NCBI GenBank assembly: GCA_945866505.1
Contig: CAMBHH010000003.1
Coordinates: 1 to 39,843 of the forward strand
Direction of reading: 5' to 3'
DNA: 39,843 nucleotides
Origin: Flavobacterium psychrophilum
Lineage (GTDB): Bacteria > Bacteroidota > Bacteroidia > Flavobacteriales > Flavobacteriaceae
In this document: in pieces, positions 26,254 to 36,170 of the stretch
How the letters are laid out: each line of letters begins with the position of its first letter
How positions within the stretch are numbered: position 1 is the stretch's first letter
Notes under the pieces: model-generated
What the model saw: only the letters and a program-made list of their open reading frames with translations
The model's database searches: none
What the model was told of the DNA's origin: nothing
Made by a program: the position numbers and the translations under genes

Positions 26254-29178
26254 ATGCCAACCCAATTTCAATTACAGCAATTATCAGAATCTTTAGAGGG
26301 AAATCTTTTATTTGATGAACTTCATAAAACGATCTATTCTACCGATGCTTCTGCTTACAGAATGAGACCAATTGCTGTGGCTTATCCAAAAACTAACGAA
26401 GACATTGTCAAGTTACTACAGTTTGCAACTGAGAATAAAATCTCGCTAACGCCTAGGACTGCTGGAACTTCACTAGCAGGACAAACTGTTGGAAGTGGAA
26501 TTATAGTAGATGTTTCGAAGCATTTTACTAAGATTATTTCTTTTGATGGGGATAAAAAAACAGTAACGGTTCAACCCGGAATCATTCGAGACGAGTTGAA
26601 TCTTTATTTAAAACCTCACGGACTATTTTTCGGACCCAATACTTCTACTTCCAATCGCTGTATGATGGGAGGAATGGTCGGGAACAATTCATCGGGAACG
26701 ACCTCTATTCGATACGGAGTTACAAGAGATAAAATTGTCGAAATCAAGGCCATTTTGAGTGACGGTTCTTCGGCAGTTTTCAACGAAATTACTTCGAATG
26801 ATTTTATCGAAAAGGCAAAAGGCAATTCGCTCGAAAGCAAAATCTATCATACAATTTATGAAGAACTTTCGAATGTGGAAAACCAAAAAGAAATTGTCAA
26901 AGAATTTCCAAAACCAGAAATTCACCGCCGAAATACTGGATATGCTGTTGATTTATTATTGAAATCAGACTTGTTTTCCGGTTTGGAACCCACGATAAAT
27001 CTTGGGAAATTACTGTGTGGAAGCGAAGGAACATTGGCTTTCACCACAGAAATCACTTTGAAAGTAGATGATTTACCGCCAGCCCATAATGTGATGGTGG
27101 TTGCGCATTTTCATACCATCCAAGAAAGTTTAGAAGCCGTTGTCGTAGCTATGAAACATCATTTGTACACTTGCGAAATGATGGACGACACCATATTAGA
27201 CTGTACTAAAAACAATCGGGAACAATCCAAAAACAGACATTTTATTGTGGGAAATCCGAAAGCGATAATGATGTTTGAAGTTGCTGCGGGTACCATGATT
27301 GATGCCGAAAATCAGGCCAACGCTTTAATTGATGATTTGAAAGATGGCAATTTTGGTTATGCTCTAATAAAATTATATGGAGAAGATATTGATAAAATTA
27401 TTGAACTGCGAAAAGCTGGACTTGGGCTTTTAGGAAGTATCGTTGGCGACAATAAAGCTGCCGATTCTATTGAAGACACTGCGGTAGAATTGAGTGATTT
27501 GCCTAATTATATCGCTGAATTTGCGGCGATGATGAAAAAATACAATCAGGAAGCGATTTATTATGCTCACGCCGGAGCAGGAGAATTGCATTTGCGTCCG
27601 GTTTTGAATTTAAAGAAAAAAGTAGATGTAGTACTTTTTAGAACTATCGCCACCGAAGTAGCCCATTTGGTAAAGAAATATCGTGGTTCGTTGAGTGGAG
27701 AACACGGAGACGGAATCGTTCGTGGTGAATTTTTGCCATTTATGATTGGCGACAAAAATTATGAATTGTTAAAAAGAATAAAATTTGCTTTTGATCCTAG
27801 TTCCATTTTCAACATTGGAAAAATCGTCAATACTTCCAAAATGGACGAAAATCTGAGAGTGCAAGCGGGCAGAGTAGAACCCGATATTCAAACGATTCAG
27901 GATTTCTCAGATAGTTTAGGTGTTTTGCGTTTGGCAGAAAAATGCAATGGTTCAGGCGATTGTAGAAAATTACCTTCGGCTGGCGGGACTTTATGCCCTA
28001 GTTATCGAGCGACTTTAAATGAAAAAGATACGACTCGCGCTAGAGCCAATGCACTCAGAGAATATTTGACCAATTCTGAAAAAGACAACAAATTCAATCA
28101 TAATGAATTATATGAAGTTTTTGAATTGTGTATCAGTTGTAAAGCTTGTGCCAGCGAATGCCCAAGCAATGTGGATGTTGCAGCTTTGAAAGCAGAGTTT
28201 TTGTACCAATACCAAAAGAGCAATGGCTATTCGATTCGAAACCGAATTTTTGCTAATAATTCAAAACTGAATCAATTGGGAAGTTTGCTTCCAGGTTTTA
28301 CAAATTTTGTAGTAAATCTTCCTTTTGTAAAGAAAAGTATGGGAGTGGCAACACAAAGAGAAGTGCCGCTATTGGCCAAAACTACTTTTAGAAAATGGTA
28401 CAAGGATGAGTGCAAGAGCCAAGAGCCAAGAGCCAAGATTCAAAACGGAAAAGTCTATTTATTTTGTGATGAGTTTACCAATTATTATGATGTTTCTGTC
28501 GGAATAGATGCTTTTGAATTGTTGACTGAATTAGGATATAAAGTTGAAATAGTCAATCACGAAGAAAGTGGAAGAGCCTTTATTTCTAAAGGTTTTCTGG
28601 AAGAAGCACAGGCAATTGCCAATAAAAATGTGGCTATTTTCAAAGATTTAATTTCGGAAAACATACCATTGATTGGAATTGAACCTTCGGCAATATTGAC
28701 TTTCAGGGATGAATACATTCGATTAGCAAAAGACAAAGAAGGAGCGGAAAAAGTTTCCAAAAATGCGCTTACTATCGAAGAGTTTTTCAAGAAAGAAATC
28801 ACTTCAGGTAAAATTTATTCTGACCAATTCTCGGATGTTGAAAAAACCATAAAAATCCACGGACATTGTCATCAAAAATCCCTGAGTTCTGTTGAAGCTA
28901 CTTTTGCAATGCTAAATTTACCCAAAAATAGTTCCGTAACCATCTACAATTCGGGTTGTTGTGGCATGGCGGGTTCTTTTGGTTACGAGAAAGAACATTA
29001 CGACATCAGTATGCAAATGGGAGAAGATACTTTGTTTCCAAAAATTCGTGCTACAAATTCCGAAACCGAAATTGCCGCCGCAGGCACGAGTTGCCGTCAT
29101 CAAATTTTTGACGGAACCAATAGAAAAGCCTTGCATCCTGTCACTATTTTGAGAAGTTGTTTGAAATGTAAAATGTAG
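26254..29178 (+). CDS. FAD-linked oxidase/Fe-S fusion dehydrogenase (GlcD-GlcF type, YdiJ-like)
   Basis: From the ATG at 26254 (MPTQFQLQQLSESL) this is 974 residues. It has an FAD_binding_4 domain (TPRTAGTSLAGQTVGSG near residue 67; SNRCMMGGMVGNNSSGTTS). The FAD-oxidase C domain follows (GSEGTLAFTTEI; AHAGAGELHLRP; SGEHGDGIVRGEF near 482). Next come ferredoxin-type clusters (CNGSGDCRK near 563; CISCKACASECPSNVD near 625), and then a CCG-type domain (GHCHQKSL; NSGCCGMAGSFGYE near 900; AGTSCRHQ). Such fusions oxidise 2-hydroxyacids, for example D-lactate or D-2-hydroxyglutarate in E. coli YdiJ, passing electrons toward quinones. The exact substrate is not decidable. The linker near residue 720 contains three copies of a 7-bp repeat. 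Upstream in-frame codons from 26113 precede the promoter and are excluded. Confidence 0.9.
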   Translation: MPTQFQLQQLSESLEGNLLFDELHKTIYSTDASAYRMRPIAVAYPKTNEDIVKLLQFATENKISLTPRTAGTSLAGQTVGSGIIVDVSKHFTKIISFDGDKKTVTVQPGIIRDELNLYLKPHGLFFGPNTSTSNRCMMGGMVGNNSSGTTSIRYGVTRDKIVEIKAILSDGSSAVFNEITSNDFIEKAKGNSLESKIYHTIYEELSNVENQKEIVKEFPKPEIHRRNTGYAVDLLLKSDLFSGLEPTINLGKLLCGSEGTLAFTTEITLKVDDLPPAHNVMVVAHFHTIQESLEAVVVAMKHHLYTCEMMDDTILDCTKNNREQSKNRHFIVGNPKAIMMFEVAAGTMIDAENQANALIDDLKDGNFGYALIKLYGEDIDKIIELRKAGLGLLGSIVGDNKAADSIEDTAVELSDLPNYIAEFAAMMKKYNQEAIYYAHAGAGELHLRPVLNLKKKVDVVLFRTIATEVAHLVKKYRGSLSGEHGDGIVRGEFLPFMIGDKNYELLKRIKFAFDPSSIFNIGKIVNTSKMDENLRVQAGRVEPDIQTIQDFSDSLGVLRLAEKCNGSGDCRKLPSAGGTLCPSYRATLNEKDTTRARANALREYLTNSEKDNKFNHNELYEVFELCISCKACASECPSNVDVAALKAEFLYQYQKSNGYSIRNRIFANNSKLNQLGSLLPGFTNFVVNLPFVKKSMGVATQREVPLLAKTTFRKWYKDECKSQEPRAKIQNGKVYLFCDEFTNYYDVSVGIDAFELLTELGYKVEIVNHEESGRAFISKGFLEEAQAIANKNVAIFKDLISENIPLIGIEPSAILTFRDEYIRLAKDKEGAEKVSKNALTIEEFFKKEITSGKIYSDQFSDVEKTIKIHGHCHQKSLSSVEATFAMLNLPKNSSVTIYNSGCCGMAGSFGYEKEHYDISMQMGEDTLFPKIRATNSETEIAAAGTSCRHQIFDGTNRKALHPVTILRSCLKCKM
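28415..28435 (+). repeat. Tandem heptamer AGAGCCA x3 inside the dehydrogenase gene
   Basis: Three exact copies of AGAGCCA followed by a partial fourth encode KSQEPRAK between the Fe-S and CCG domains. Since the unit is 7 bp, gain or loss of one copy would shift the reading frame. Confidence 0.85.
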
Positions 29179-29277
29179 TCGCTTTTGATAGGCAATCTTT
29201 CGGGTTTAAAAAAACTTATTATTCTGTTCTAGGCAATAAATTCAACTATTGATTCAAATTAATTGATACTATTTATA

Positions 29278-29285
29278 TATATTTG
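29278..29285 (+). promoter_or_regulatory. TAnnTTTG -7 box of the amino acid permease
   Basis: TATATTTG, 84 bp ahead of the ATG at 29370. The nearest TTG elements are 12 or 26 bp upstream, outside the ideal spacing. Confidence 0.45.
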
Positions 29286-29369
29286 AATTTTCAATAACAT
29301 TTTCATTATAATTAAAATATAATTGTATAATTCACAACGAATTGGTTAATAACGATAAAAATATACAAA

Positions 29370-31052
29370 ATGGCGTTTTCAAGTTTATTTAGAAGGAAAT
29401 CTACAAAAGTAGCTGTTCAACAAGGCGGAGACGGTGATCACTCAGAATTAAACAAAGTTTTAACTGTTAAGGATTTGACTTTTTTTGGTATTGCAGCTAT
29501 CATAGGCGGTGGAACGTTTAGTGCAATAGGAAACGCTTGTTTTTCGGGTGGACCCGGAGTTGTAATATTGTATGTAATTTGTGCCATTGCTTGTGGTTTT
29601 ACCGCGATGTGTTACGCTGAATTTGCTTCGCGTGTACCGATTTCTGGTAGTGCGTATACCTATGCATACGTATCATTTGGTGAACTATTCGCTTGGATAA
29701 TTGGCTGGGCTTTAATTATGGAATATTCTATCGGAAACATTTACATTGCTTTTTCGTGGAGTGGTTATTTTACAAATTTATTAGAAACTTTTTCTATTCA
29801 TTTACCAGATTGGTTAACTATTAATTATCAATCAGCACGAGATTCAGCCGAAGGTATAGTGGCGTCTAAAGAGGGAATTGCAGCTTGGCAAAATGCACCA
29901 ATGATTGGTGGATTGAGAATTATTTTTGATTTGCCTGCGGTTTTAATCAATTTGCTAATTACTTATTTGGTTTATCGAGGCACAAAAGAATCGAAAAATA
30001 TCAGCAATATTATGGTAACCATAAAACTAGTCATTATCGCTTTGGTGATCATTGTTGGTTTTTTTTACATCGATATTGAGAACTGGACACCATTTATGCC
30101 AAATGGTTTCAAAGGAGTTATGGGTGGAGTTTCGGCAGTGTTTTTTGCCTATATTGGATTTGATGCGGTTTCGACCTTGGCAGAAGAAAGTAAAAATCCG
30201 CAACGCGATTTACCAGGAGGAATGATTTATTCATTAATAGTTTGTACAGTAGTTTATATCCTTCTAGCACTAGTAATTACTGGAATGGTGTCATATACAT
30301 TGCTTGGCGTAAGCGATCCGCTGGCTGAAATTTTTGCTTTAAAAGGCGTGAAATGGATGTTGTTTATTGTTTCGATTGCTGCCGTTGTTGCGATGACAAG
30401 TGTATTACTAGTTTTTCAAATGGGTCAACCTCGAATCTGGATGACGATGAGTCGTGACGGATTGATGCCGCAGCAATTTTCTAAAATTCATCCAAAATAT
30501 AAAACACCAGGATTTGCAACAATTGTAACTGGTTTAGTTGTTGGGATTCCAATTTTCTTTACAGATGAGAACTTCGTTTTAGACTTTACAAGCATAGGTA
30601 CATTGTTTGCGTTTGTATTAGTTTGCGGCGGAGTTTTAATGTTGTCACCTCAAAGTGAAGCTGAACTTGCTGACCGACAAACAAAAGGCAAATTTAGAAT
30701 TCCATATATTAATTCAAAATTCATTTTTCCAGCGATGGTAATTGGGTCATCGCTTGTAATAAATTATTTATTCCCAACATTTTTCAATGATACTTTCGAT
30801 TTTTCAAAAGAAAAATTAGCTACAAATTGTACGATGGTCATTTTCTTTATTCTGTGTGTTGTAATGGCTGTAATTTCCTTCCTTAAAAACTTGTCATTAA
30901 TCCCTTTGCTAGGGTTAATTTCTTGCTGTTATTTACTAACCGGAATGGCAGTTTCAAATTGGAAATGGTTTGGCGTTTGGTTGTTAATAGGTCTAGTGTT
31001 TTACTTTTGTTACGGTTATAAAAACAGTAAGTTGAACCTTAAAAAAGTCTAA
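29370..31052 (+). CDS. APC-superfamily amino acid permease (cationic amino acid transporter-like)
   Basis: This is a 560-residue inner-membrane protein with about 12-14 spans. The APC hallmark near the start is LTFFGIAAIIGGGTFSAIGN (unwound helix 1, substrate site). AMCYAEFASRVPISGSAYTY and VFFAYIGFDAVSTLAEESKN (helix 6 region) follow, then GQPRIWMTMSRDGLMP. This pattern is that of the CAT/YfnA branch, which takes up basic or neutral amino acids. An insert of about 30 hydrophilic residues (near 150-180, QSARDSAEGIVASKEGIAAW) between helices 4 and 5 is longer than usual. The gene stands alone between a promoter and a strong hairpin. The substrate is not decidable. Confidence 0.88.
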   Translation: MAFSSLFRRKSTKVAVQQGGDGDHSELNKVLTVKDLTFFGIAAIIGGGTFSAIGNACFSGGPGVVILYVICAIACGFTAMCYAEFASRVPISGSAYTYAYVSFGELFAWIIGWALIMEYSIGNIYIAFSWSGYFTNLLETFSIHLPDWLTINYQSARDSAEGIVASKEGIAAWQNAPMIGGLRIIFDLPAVLINLLITYLVYRGTKESKNISNIMVTIKLVIIALVIIVGFFYIDIENWTPFMPNGFKGVMGGVSAVFFAYIGFDAVSTLAEESKNPQRDLPGGMIYSLIVCTVVYILLALVITGMVSYTLLGVSDPLAEIFALKGVKWMLFIVSIAAVVAMTSVLLVFQMGQPRIWMTMSRDGLMPQQFSKIHPKYKTPGFATIVTGLVVGIPIFFTDENFVLDFTSIGTLFAFVLVCGGVLMLSPQSEAELADRQTKGKFRIPYINSKFIFPAMVIGSSLVINYLFPTFFNDTFDFSKEKLATNCTMVIFFILCVVMAVISFLKNLSLIPLLGLISCCYLLTGMAVSNWKWFGVWLLIGLVFYFCYGYKNSKLNLKKV

Positions 31053-31078
31053 ATTTTTTGTGTATGAATCAGTTATTT

Positions 31079-31106
31079 GCCAAGAATTATAGTTTTAATT
31101 CTTGGC
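31079..31106. terminator. Perfect hairpin after the permease
   Basis: GCCAAGAATTA (31079-31089) and TAATTCTTGGC (31096-31106) pair over 11 bp with a six-base loop, 26 bp after the permease stop. Only a weak T-rich stretch follows. Confidence 0.7.
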
Positions 31107-31138
31107 AATTTCTTAATAATAGCAAATCAAGAAGTAGA

Positions 31139-31167
31139 TTGGAGCCAACTTTTTTTAACTATATTTG
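31139..31167 (+). promoter_or_regulatory. Promoter of the UMF1 transporter (TTG-N18-TATATTTG)
   Basis: TTG (31139-31141), 18 bp spacer, TATATTTG (31160-31167): a full match to the Bacteroidetes sigma-A consensus. The ATG at 31188 follows after 20 bp, which fixes the start and excludes the in-frame TTG codon at 31077. Confidence 0.7.
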
Positions 31168-31187
31168 AAGCAACAAAAAAAAATCCA

Positions 31188-32498
31188 ATGGAAAATTTAC
31201 CAAAAGGAAGTCCTAAATTAATCAATGCTTGGGCATTTTATGATTGGGCAAATTCAGTTTATTCGTTAGTCATTGCCACGGCTGTTTTTCCTATCTATTA
31301 TGAATCGGTGACTAGTGACAATGGCGGAATAGTACATTTTCTGGGAGTTTCTTTGCCCAACAGTTCCCTTTTGTCGTACTCTTTATCATTTTCGTTTTTG
31401 ATTGTAGCTTTTTTATCTCCAATATTGTCAGGAATTGCCGATTATACAGGGAACAAAAAGAGTTTTATGAAGTTCTTTTGTTATTTGGGGTCGCTATCTG
31501 TGATGAGTTTGTTTTTCTTTAAAAACCAAGACACACTCTGGATTGGAATTGTGGCAACTATCTTGGCAAGCATAGGTTTTTGGGGAAGTATTGTTTTTTA
31601 TAATTCCTATTTACCTGAAATTGCTTATCCAGAACAACACGATAGAGTGAGTGCCAAAGGATTTATGTTTGGTTATACCGGTTCGGTACTATTACTGGCT
31701 TTTAATTTGGCGATGGTTATGAAACCTGATTGGTTTGGAATTACTGATCCAACATTGCCAGCGAGAATTTCCTTTTTGACTGTTGGCATTTGGTGGATGG
31801 GATTTGCACAAGTTACATTTCATTTTTTACCGTCTAATGTTTATAATAAAAAGCCTAGAAAAGATTTTATTTTTAAAGGTATAAAAGAGCTAAAAGTGGT
31901 TTTGTTAAGTTTGAATAAACAGGCCTCTTTAAAACAGTTTTTAATCGCTTTTTTTCTTTACAGCATTGGCGTTCAAACAATCATTCTATTGGCTGGAATC
32001 TACGGAAAAGTAGAGTTGGGGATTGAAACTAGCCAATTGATAATTACCATTTTATTAATTCAAATAGTGGCTATTTTTGGAGCTTTTCTTTTCTCCAGAA
32101 TTTCGGAAAATATTGGAAACATCAAAACCTTAAAATTGACGATTGCCATTTGGGGATTTATTTGTTTTGCAGCTTATTTATTAGACAAGGATAACCAATA
32201 TATTGATCTACAGTTTTATGCTCTTGGAGGTATAATTGGAATGGTCCTTGGGGCAATTCAGTCTTTGTCGCGCTCGACCTATTCGAAGTTATTACCGGAA
32301 ACCGAAGACCACACTACATACTTCAGTTTCTTTGATGTGACAGAAAAAATTGCGATTGTTTTAGGCACTTTTATTTTTGGATTTGTGGGAGCTTTGACTA
32401 ATTCAATGCGGAATTCGATTTTTATTCTGGCGGTTTTCTTTTTGCTGGGTTACATCGTGCTTAGTTTTATGAAGAAAATTGAAACTTCAACACATTAG
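31188..32498 (+). CDS. UMF1-family MFS transporter
   Basis: The ATG at 31188 gives a 436-residue protein. It starts MENLPKGSPKLINAWAFYDW and continues WANSVYSLVIATAVFPIYYE, the N-terminal signature of the UMF1 (unknown major facilitator 1, Atg22-like) family. About 12 spans follow, with SGIADYTGNKKSFMKFF as the conserved loop 2-3 and IQSLSRSTYSKLLPETEDHT in the second half. Fungal Atg22 exports amino acids from the vacuole; the bacterial substrate is unknown. It has its own complete promoter, so its regulation is separate from the preceding permease. Confidence 0.88.
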   Translation: MENLPKGSPKLINAWAFYDWANSVYSLVIATAVFPIYYESVTSDNGGIVHFLGVSLPNSSLLSYSLSFSFLIVAFLSPILSGIADYTGNKKSFMKFFCYLGSLSVMSLFFFKNQDTLWIGIVATILASIGFWGSIVFYNSYLPEIAYPEQHDRVSAKGFMFGYTGSVLLLAFNLAMVMKPDWFGITDPTLPARISFLTVGIWWMGFAQVTFHFLPSNVYNKKPRKDFIFKGIKELKVVLLSLNKQASLKQFLIAFFLYSIGVQTIILLAGIYGKVELGIETSQLIITILLIQIVAIFGAFLFSRISENIGNIKTLKLTIAIWGFICFAAYLLDKDNQYIDLQFYALGGIIGMVLGAIQSLSRSTYSKLLPETEDHTTYFSFFDVTEKIAIVLGTFIFGFVGALTNSMRNSIFILAVFFLLGYIVLSFMKKIETSTH

Positions 32499-32565
32499 TT
32501 TTTGAGTGAAATTTTTGAGTCTAAAATACAATCTTAACTCGATTACTATAACTAAATGTATGTAT

Positions 32566-33369
32566 TTAATTCATCCAACTGTAATGATTTGAATTATTCC
32601 AACTTTGTAACGAAATTGTTACTCCGCTATTAGGTGTAATATTTCCATTTTTATAATTGGTTAAAGTTTGACCTAGTGATTCAAAATCAGAAAAACTAGT
32701 GTATTTAAAAAACCTAGTTTTATGATTGACCCGATTCCCGAAAGTACTTGTTGGATATGGAATTCTTCCTTCTCCTTGAAAGGAAATTTCTTTTAGTGAA
32801 GGATTGGCAAGTAAAATATTTAAAAAATCAGTATAAATATTAGTATTAGTAGTATTTGTGCCGCATATGTATGCGAAAGAGTTTTCAGGATATCTGAATG
32901 TATTATCGTATAATGAAGTTGTAAAATGACTTTCAATCAAATTGATTTTTACTTTTTGACTATCAATTGTTATATCATATTTATCAATTGATTTTCCGTT
33001 TATAAATGTCAATTTATTGATATTTTGGGGTAGATCAATATATTTTGTTGCAGGTCCAATTGCAGTTAGACAAACTCCAGGGTTTACTATTTTTTCAAAT
33101 CGTATGATTAATTCGGTACCATTAATAAATTCAGAAGTACCTAAACTATAATTGATGCAAGGAAAAATTTCTTTTGTAATAAGTTTTAATTTAAGAGCTG
33201 GCTTTTGTACTACGTAATAATCGGTGTGAATTTCTTCGGGCATAAATTGAATCTCTGATGCTATTGAATTGGCACTAATATATTGATCGTAATCAACTTC
33301 TAAATTATCTTCATTTGAACTACACCCAAAGCTAAAAATTGAAACTAATAGTAATATTATTTTTTTCAT
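32566..33369 (-). CDS. Hypothetical lipoprotein
   Basis: The protein is 267 residues with a lipoprotein signal MKKIILLLVSIFSFGCSSNE (lipidated Cys16). The mature part is rich in Thr, Asn and Tyr and looks beta-stranded. It has a Cys-containing IFPCINYSLG, GVCLTAIGP and YICGTNTTNTN, which could form disulfides. I do not recognise a family. It converges on the UMF1 gene and diverges from lon. Its AT content is a little higher than that of neighbouring housekeeping genes, which fits a lineage-specific gene. A TACATTTG box lies 77 bp upstream. It may be exposed at the cell surface, which is a guess. Confidence 0.75.
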   Translation of the reverse strand: MKKIILLLVSIFSFGCSSNEDNLEVDYDQYISANSIASEIQFMPEEIHTDYYVVQKPALKLKLITKEIFPCINYSLGTSEFINGTELIIRFEKIVNPGVCLTAIGPATKYIDLPQNINKLTFINGKSIDKYDITIDSQKVKINLIESHFTTSLYDNTFRYPENSFAYICGTNTTNTNIYTDFLNILLANPSLKEISFQGEGRIPYPTSTFGNRVNHKTRFFKYTSFSDFESLGQTLTNYKNGNITPNSGVTISLQSWNNSNHYSWMN

Positions 33370-33445
33370 TTTGTTTTGAAATTAAGTTTAATTTTTTTTG
33401 CACAAATTGGGATATAAAACTTCGTTTATTCTCTTACATCCTATA

Positions 33446-33453
33446 CAAATGTA
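33446..33453 (-). promoter_or_regulatory. TAnnTTTG -7 box of the hypothetical lipoprotein
   Basis: Minus-strand TACATTTG, 77 bp upstream of the ATG at 33369. No good TTG at the expected distance. Confidence 0.4.
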
Positions 33454-33644
33454 AGTTTTTTAATTTAATTGCTTTATCTTTATATCAGTTTTGGATTGTA
33501 AGGTAAATATTTTTTTTGCGTTTAAATCGTTTATAGACCAGATATATTTAATTTAAATTTTGGCATAATGATTGTCTTTTTAATGACCGCGCAATTTTCG
33601 GACGTTTTAAAGCTTTTATTTTAAAATTTAATGTGCTGTTACCT

Positions 33645-33652
33645 TATATTTG
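33645..33652 (+). promoter_or_regulatory. TAnnTTTG -7 box of lon
   Basis: TATATTTG lies 44 bp before the ATG at 33697. A transcript from it would begin near the alternative ATG at 33661, so the 33697 start is favoured. No heat-shock promoter was recognised. Confidence 0.5.
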
Positions 33653-33696
33653 CTATCCGAATGAATCATTTAATGACAAAAAGACTTAAAAATAGT

Positions 33697-36147
33697 ATGT
33701 CAAACCATAAAATACACACTCTTGACAATCTGTCACTCCAAGAATTTGATGCCGAAACCGAATTAATTCCATTATTGACTCCCGAAGATGAGGAGGAAAT
33801 GAACAACGAAGTATTGCCAGATTCACTACCAATTTTGCCTTTGCGAAATATGGTTTTATTTCCAGGAGTTGTAATTCCGATTACTGCAGGACGCGATAAA
33901 TCCATCAATTTAATTAATGATGCTTATGCAGCAGGAAAAATTATTGGAGTGGTCGCTCAAAAGAATGAAGAAATTGAAGATCCGTCCAAAAGCGATGTTC
34001 ACCAAATAGGAACTGTAGCACGTATTTTGCGTGTTTTAAAAATGCCTGATGGTAATGTTACCGTTATTCTTCAAGGAAAAAAACGTTTCCAAATAGAATC
34101 CATCGTTACCGAAATGCCTTATTTTACCGCCAATATTGCAGCTATTTCCGAAAAAAGACCGACTAAGAAAGACACCGAATTTTTAGCAATTCTGGATTCA
34201 GTAAGAGAATTAGCGATTCAAATTATAAAAGAAAATCCGAATATTCCAAGCGAAGCTACATTTGCCATTAAAAATATTGAAAGCCAATCATTTTTAATAA
34301 ATTTTGTAACTTCGAATATGAGTTTATCTGTCGAGGAAAAGCAAAATCTTTTATCAATTAATTCCTTGAAAGACAGAGCACTTGAGACGCTTCGTTATAT
34401 GAATACCGAGTTGCAAAAGCTCGAATTAAAAAATGACATTCAATCTAAAGTTCGCTTTGATTTAGACCAGCAACAACGTGAATATTTTCTTCATCAGCAA
34501 ATGAAAACCATACAAGAAGAATTGGGTGGCGTTTCACAAGAAGAGGAAATGGACGAAATGAGTGTCAAAGCCAAGACCAAAAAATGGGATGAAAAAACGC
34601 AAAAACATTTCGAAAAAGAATTGTCAAAAATGCGAAGAATGAATCCGCAAGCGCCAGATTTTGGAATTCAAAGAAATTATTTGGAATTGTTTTTAGACTT
34701 ACCATGGGGCGACTATTCTAAAGATAATTTTGATTTGAAACGGGCTCAAAATATTCTAGATAGAGACCATTTTGGATTGGAAGATGTCAAGAAAAGAATG
34801 ATTGAACATCTAGCAGTTTTGAAATTGCGAAATGATATGAAGTCTCCAATAATTTGTTTGACAGGACCTCCAGGTGTTGGTAAAACCTCTATCGGGAAAT
34901 CAGTTGCCGAGGCTTTAGGAAGAGAGTACGTGAGAATATCTCTGGGCGGTTTGCGTGATGAAGCTGAAATTCGTGGTCATCGTAAAACCTATATTGGCGC
35001 AATGCCCGGACGAATTATTCAAAGTTTGAAAAAAGCAGGGACATCAAATCCAGTTTTTGTTTTAGACGAAATCGATAAATTGTCTAATAGCCATCAAGGC
35101 GATCCGTCTTCGGCATTGTTAGAAGTTTTAGACCCAGAACAGAACAATTCGTTTTATGATAATTTCCTAGAAATGGGTTATGATTTATCGAAAGTGATGT
35201 TTATTGCTACTTCAAATAATATGGCTGAAATTCAACCTGCGTTGCGAGACCGAATGGAAATCATCAAAATGTCGGGTTATACTATTGAAGAAAAGGTAGA
35301 AATTGCTCGGCAGCATTTGTTTCCAAGACAATTGAAAGAACACGGATTGACGACCAAAGATTTGACCATTGGTGTCAAACAATTAGAAAAAATTGTCGAA
35401 GGTTATACTCGTGAATCAGGCGTTCGAGGATTGGAAGCCAAAATTGCGCAAGTGATTCGGAATGCGGCTAAATCCATTGCGATGGAAGAAGAATATAATA
35501 AGAAAGTGACCAATGAAGATATTGTGCAAGTTCTTGGAATTGCAAAATTAGAAAGAGACAAATATGAAAGTAACGATGTTGCTGGAGTTGTAACAGGTCT
35601 CGCCTGGACGAGTGTAGGCGGAGATATTCTTTTTATAGAATCCTTGATTTCTCCCGGAAAAGGAACAATGACTATTACTGGGAATTTAGGAAATGTAATG
35701 AAAGAATCGGCAACCATAGCCTTAGAATACATCAAAGCCAATGCTGAATTTTTGGGATTAAACCCAGAAATGTTGACCAAATTCAATATTCATTTACACG
35801 TTCCCGAAGGAGCAACCCCAAAAGATGGGCCAAGTGCAGGGATAGCCATGCTTACCTCATTAGTTTCTGTGCTAACGCAAAAGAAGATTAAAAAAGGATT
35901 GGCAATGACTGGTGAAATCACTTTGCGTGGAAAAGTTTTGCCTGTAGGCGGAATAAAAGAAAAGATACTGGCTGCGAAAAGAGCTAATATCAAAGAAATT
36001 GTTTTGTGTCACGAAAACAAAAGCGATATCGACGAAATTAAACCAAAATATATCGAAGGCTTGACTTTTCACTATGTAAAAGAAATGAGCGAAGTCTTGA
36101 AAATTGCGATTACCGATCAAAAGGTAAAAAACGCAAAAGTTTTGTAG
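33697..36147 (+). CDS. lon: ATP-dependent protease Lon (LonA)
   Basis: From the ATG at 33697 (MSNHKIHTLDNLSLQEFDAE) this is 816 residues. The N-terminal substrate-binding domain has LPILPLRNMVLFPGVVIPIT and a helical region. The AAA+ module has Walker A GPPGVGKTSIGKS near residue 388 and Walker B VFVLDEIDKL. The protease domain has Ser713 in KDGPSAGIAM and Lys756 in GGIKEKILAAKRA, the same 43-residue spacing as the E. coli dyad. Lon removes damaged and regulatory proteins in the cytoplasm. In-frame ATGs at 33631, 33661 and 33673 lie at or before the promoter and lack the conserved N-terminus. A good terminator follows. Confidence 0.96.
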   Translation: MSNHKIHTLDNLSLQEFDAETELIPLLTPEDEEEMNNEVLPDSLPILPLRNMVLFPGVVIPITAGRDKSINLINDAYAAGKIIGVVAQKNEEIEDPSKSDVHQIGTVARILRVLKMPDGNVTVILQGKKRFQIESIVTEMPYFTANIAAISEKRPTKKDTEFLAILDSVRELAIQIIKENPNIPSEATFAIKNIESQSFLINFVTSNMSLSVEEKQNLLSINSLKDRALETLRYMNTELQKLELKNDIQSKVRFDLDQQQREYFLHQQMKTIQEELGGVSQEEEMDEMSVKAKTKKWDEKTQKHFEKELSKMRRMNPQAPDFGIQRNYLELFLDLPWGDYSKDNFDLKRAQNILDRDHFGLEDVKKRMIEHLAVLKLRNDMKSPIICLTGPPGVGKTSIGKSVAEALGREYVRISLGGLRDEAEIRGHRKTYIGAMPGRIIQSLKKAGTSNPVFVLDEIDKLSNSHQGDPSSALLEVLDPEQNNSFYDNFLEMGYDLSKVMFIATSNNMAEIQPALRDRMEIIKMSGYTIEEKVEIARQHLFPRQLKEHGLTTKDLTIGVKQLEKIVEGYTRESGVRGLEAKIAQVIRNAAKSIAMEEEYNKKVTNEDIVQVLGIAKLERDKYESNDVAGVVTGLAWTSVGGDILFIESLISPGKGTMTITGNLGNVMKESATIALEYIKANAEFLGLNPEMLTKFNIHLHVPEGATPKDGPSAGIAMLTSLVSVLTQKKIKKGLAMTGEITLRGKVLPVGGIKEKILAAKRANIKEIVLCHENKSDIDEIKPKYIEGLTFHYVKEMSEVLKIAITDQKVKNAKVL

Positions 36148-36170
36148 ACAGCTGCTTTTTGATTCAATAT

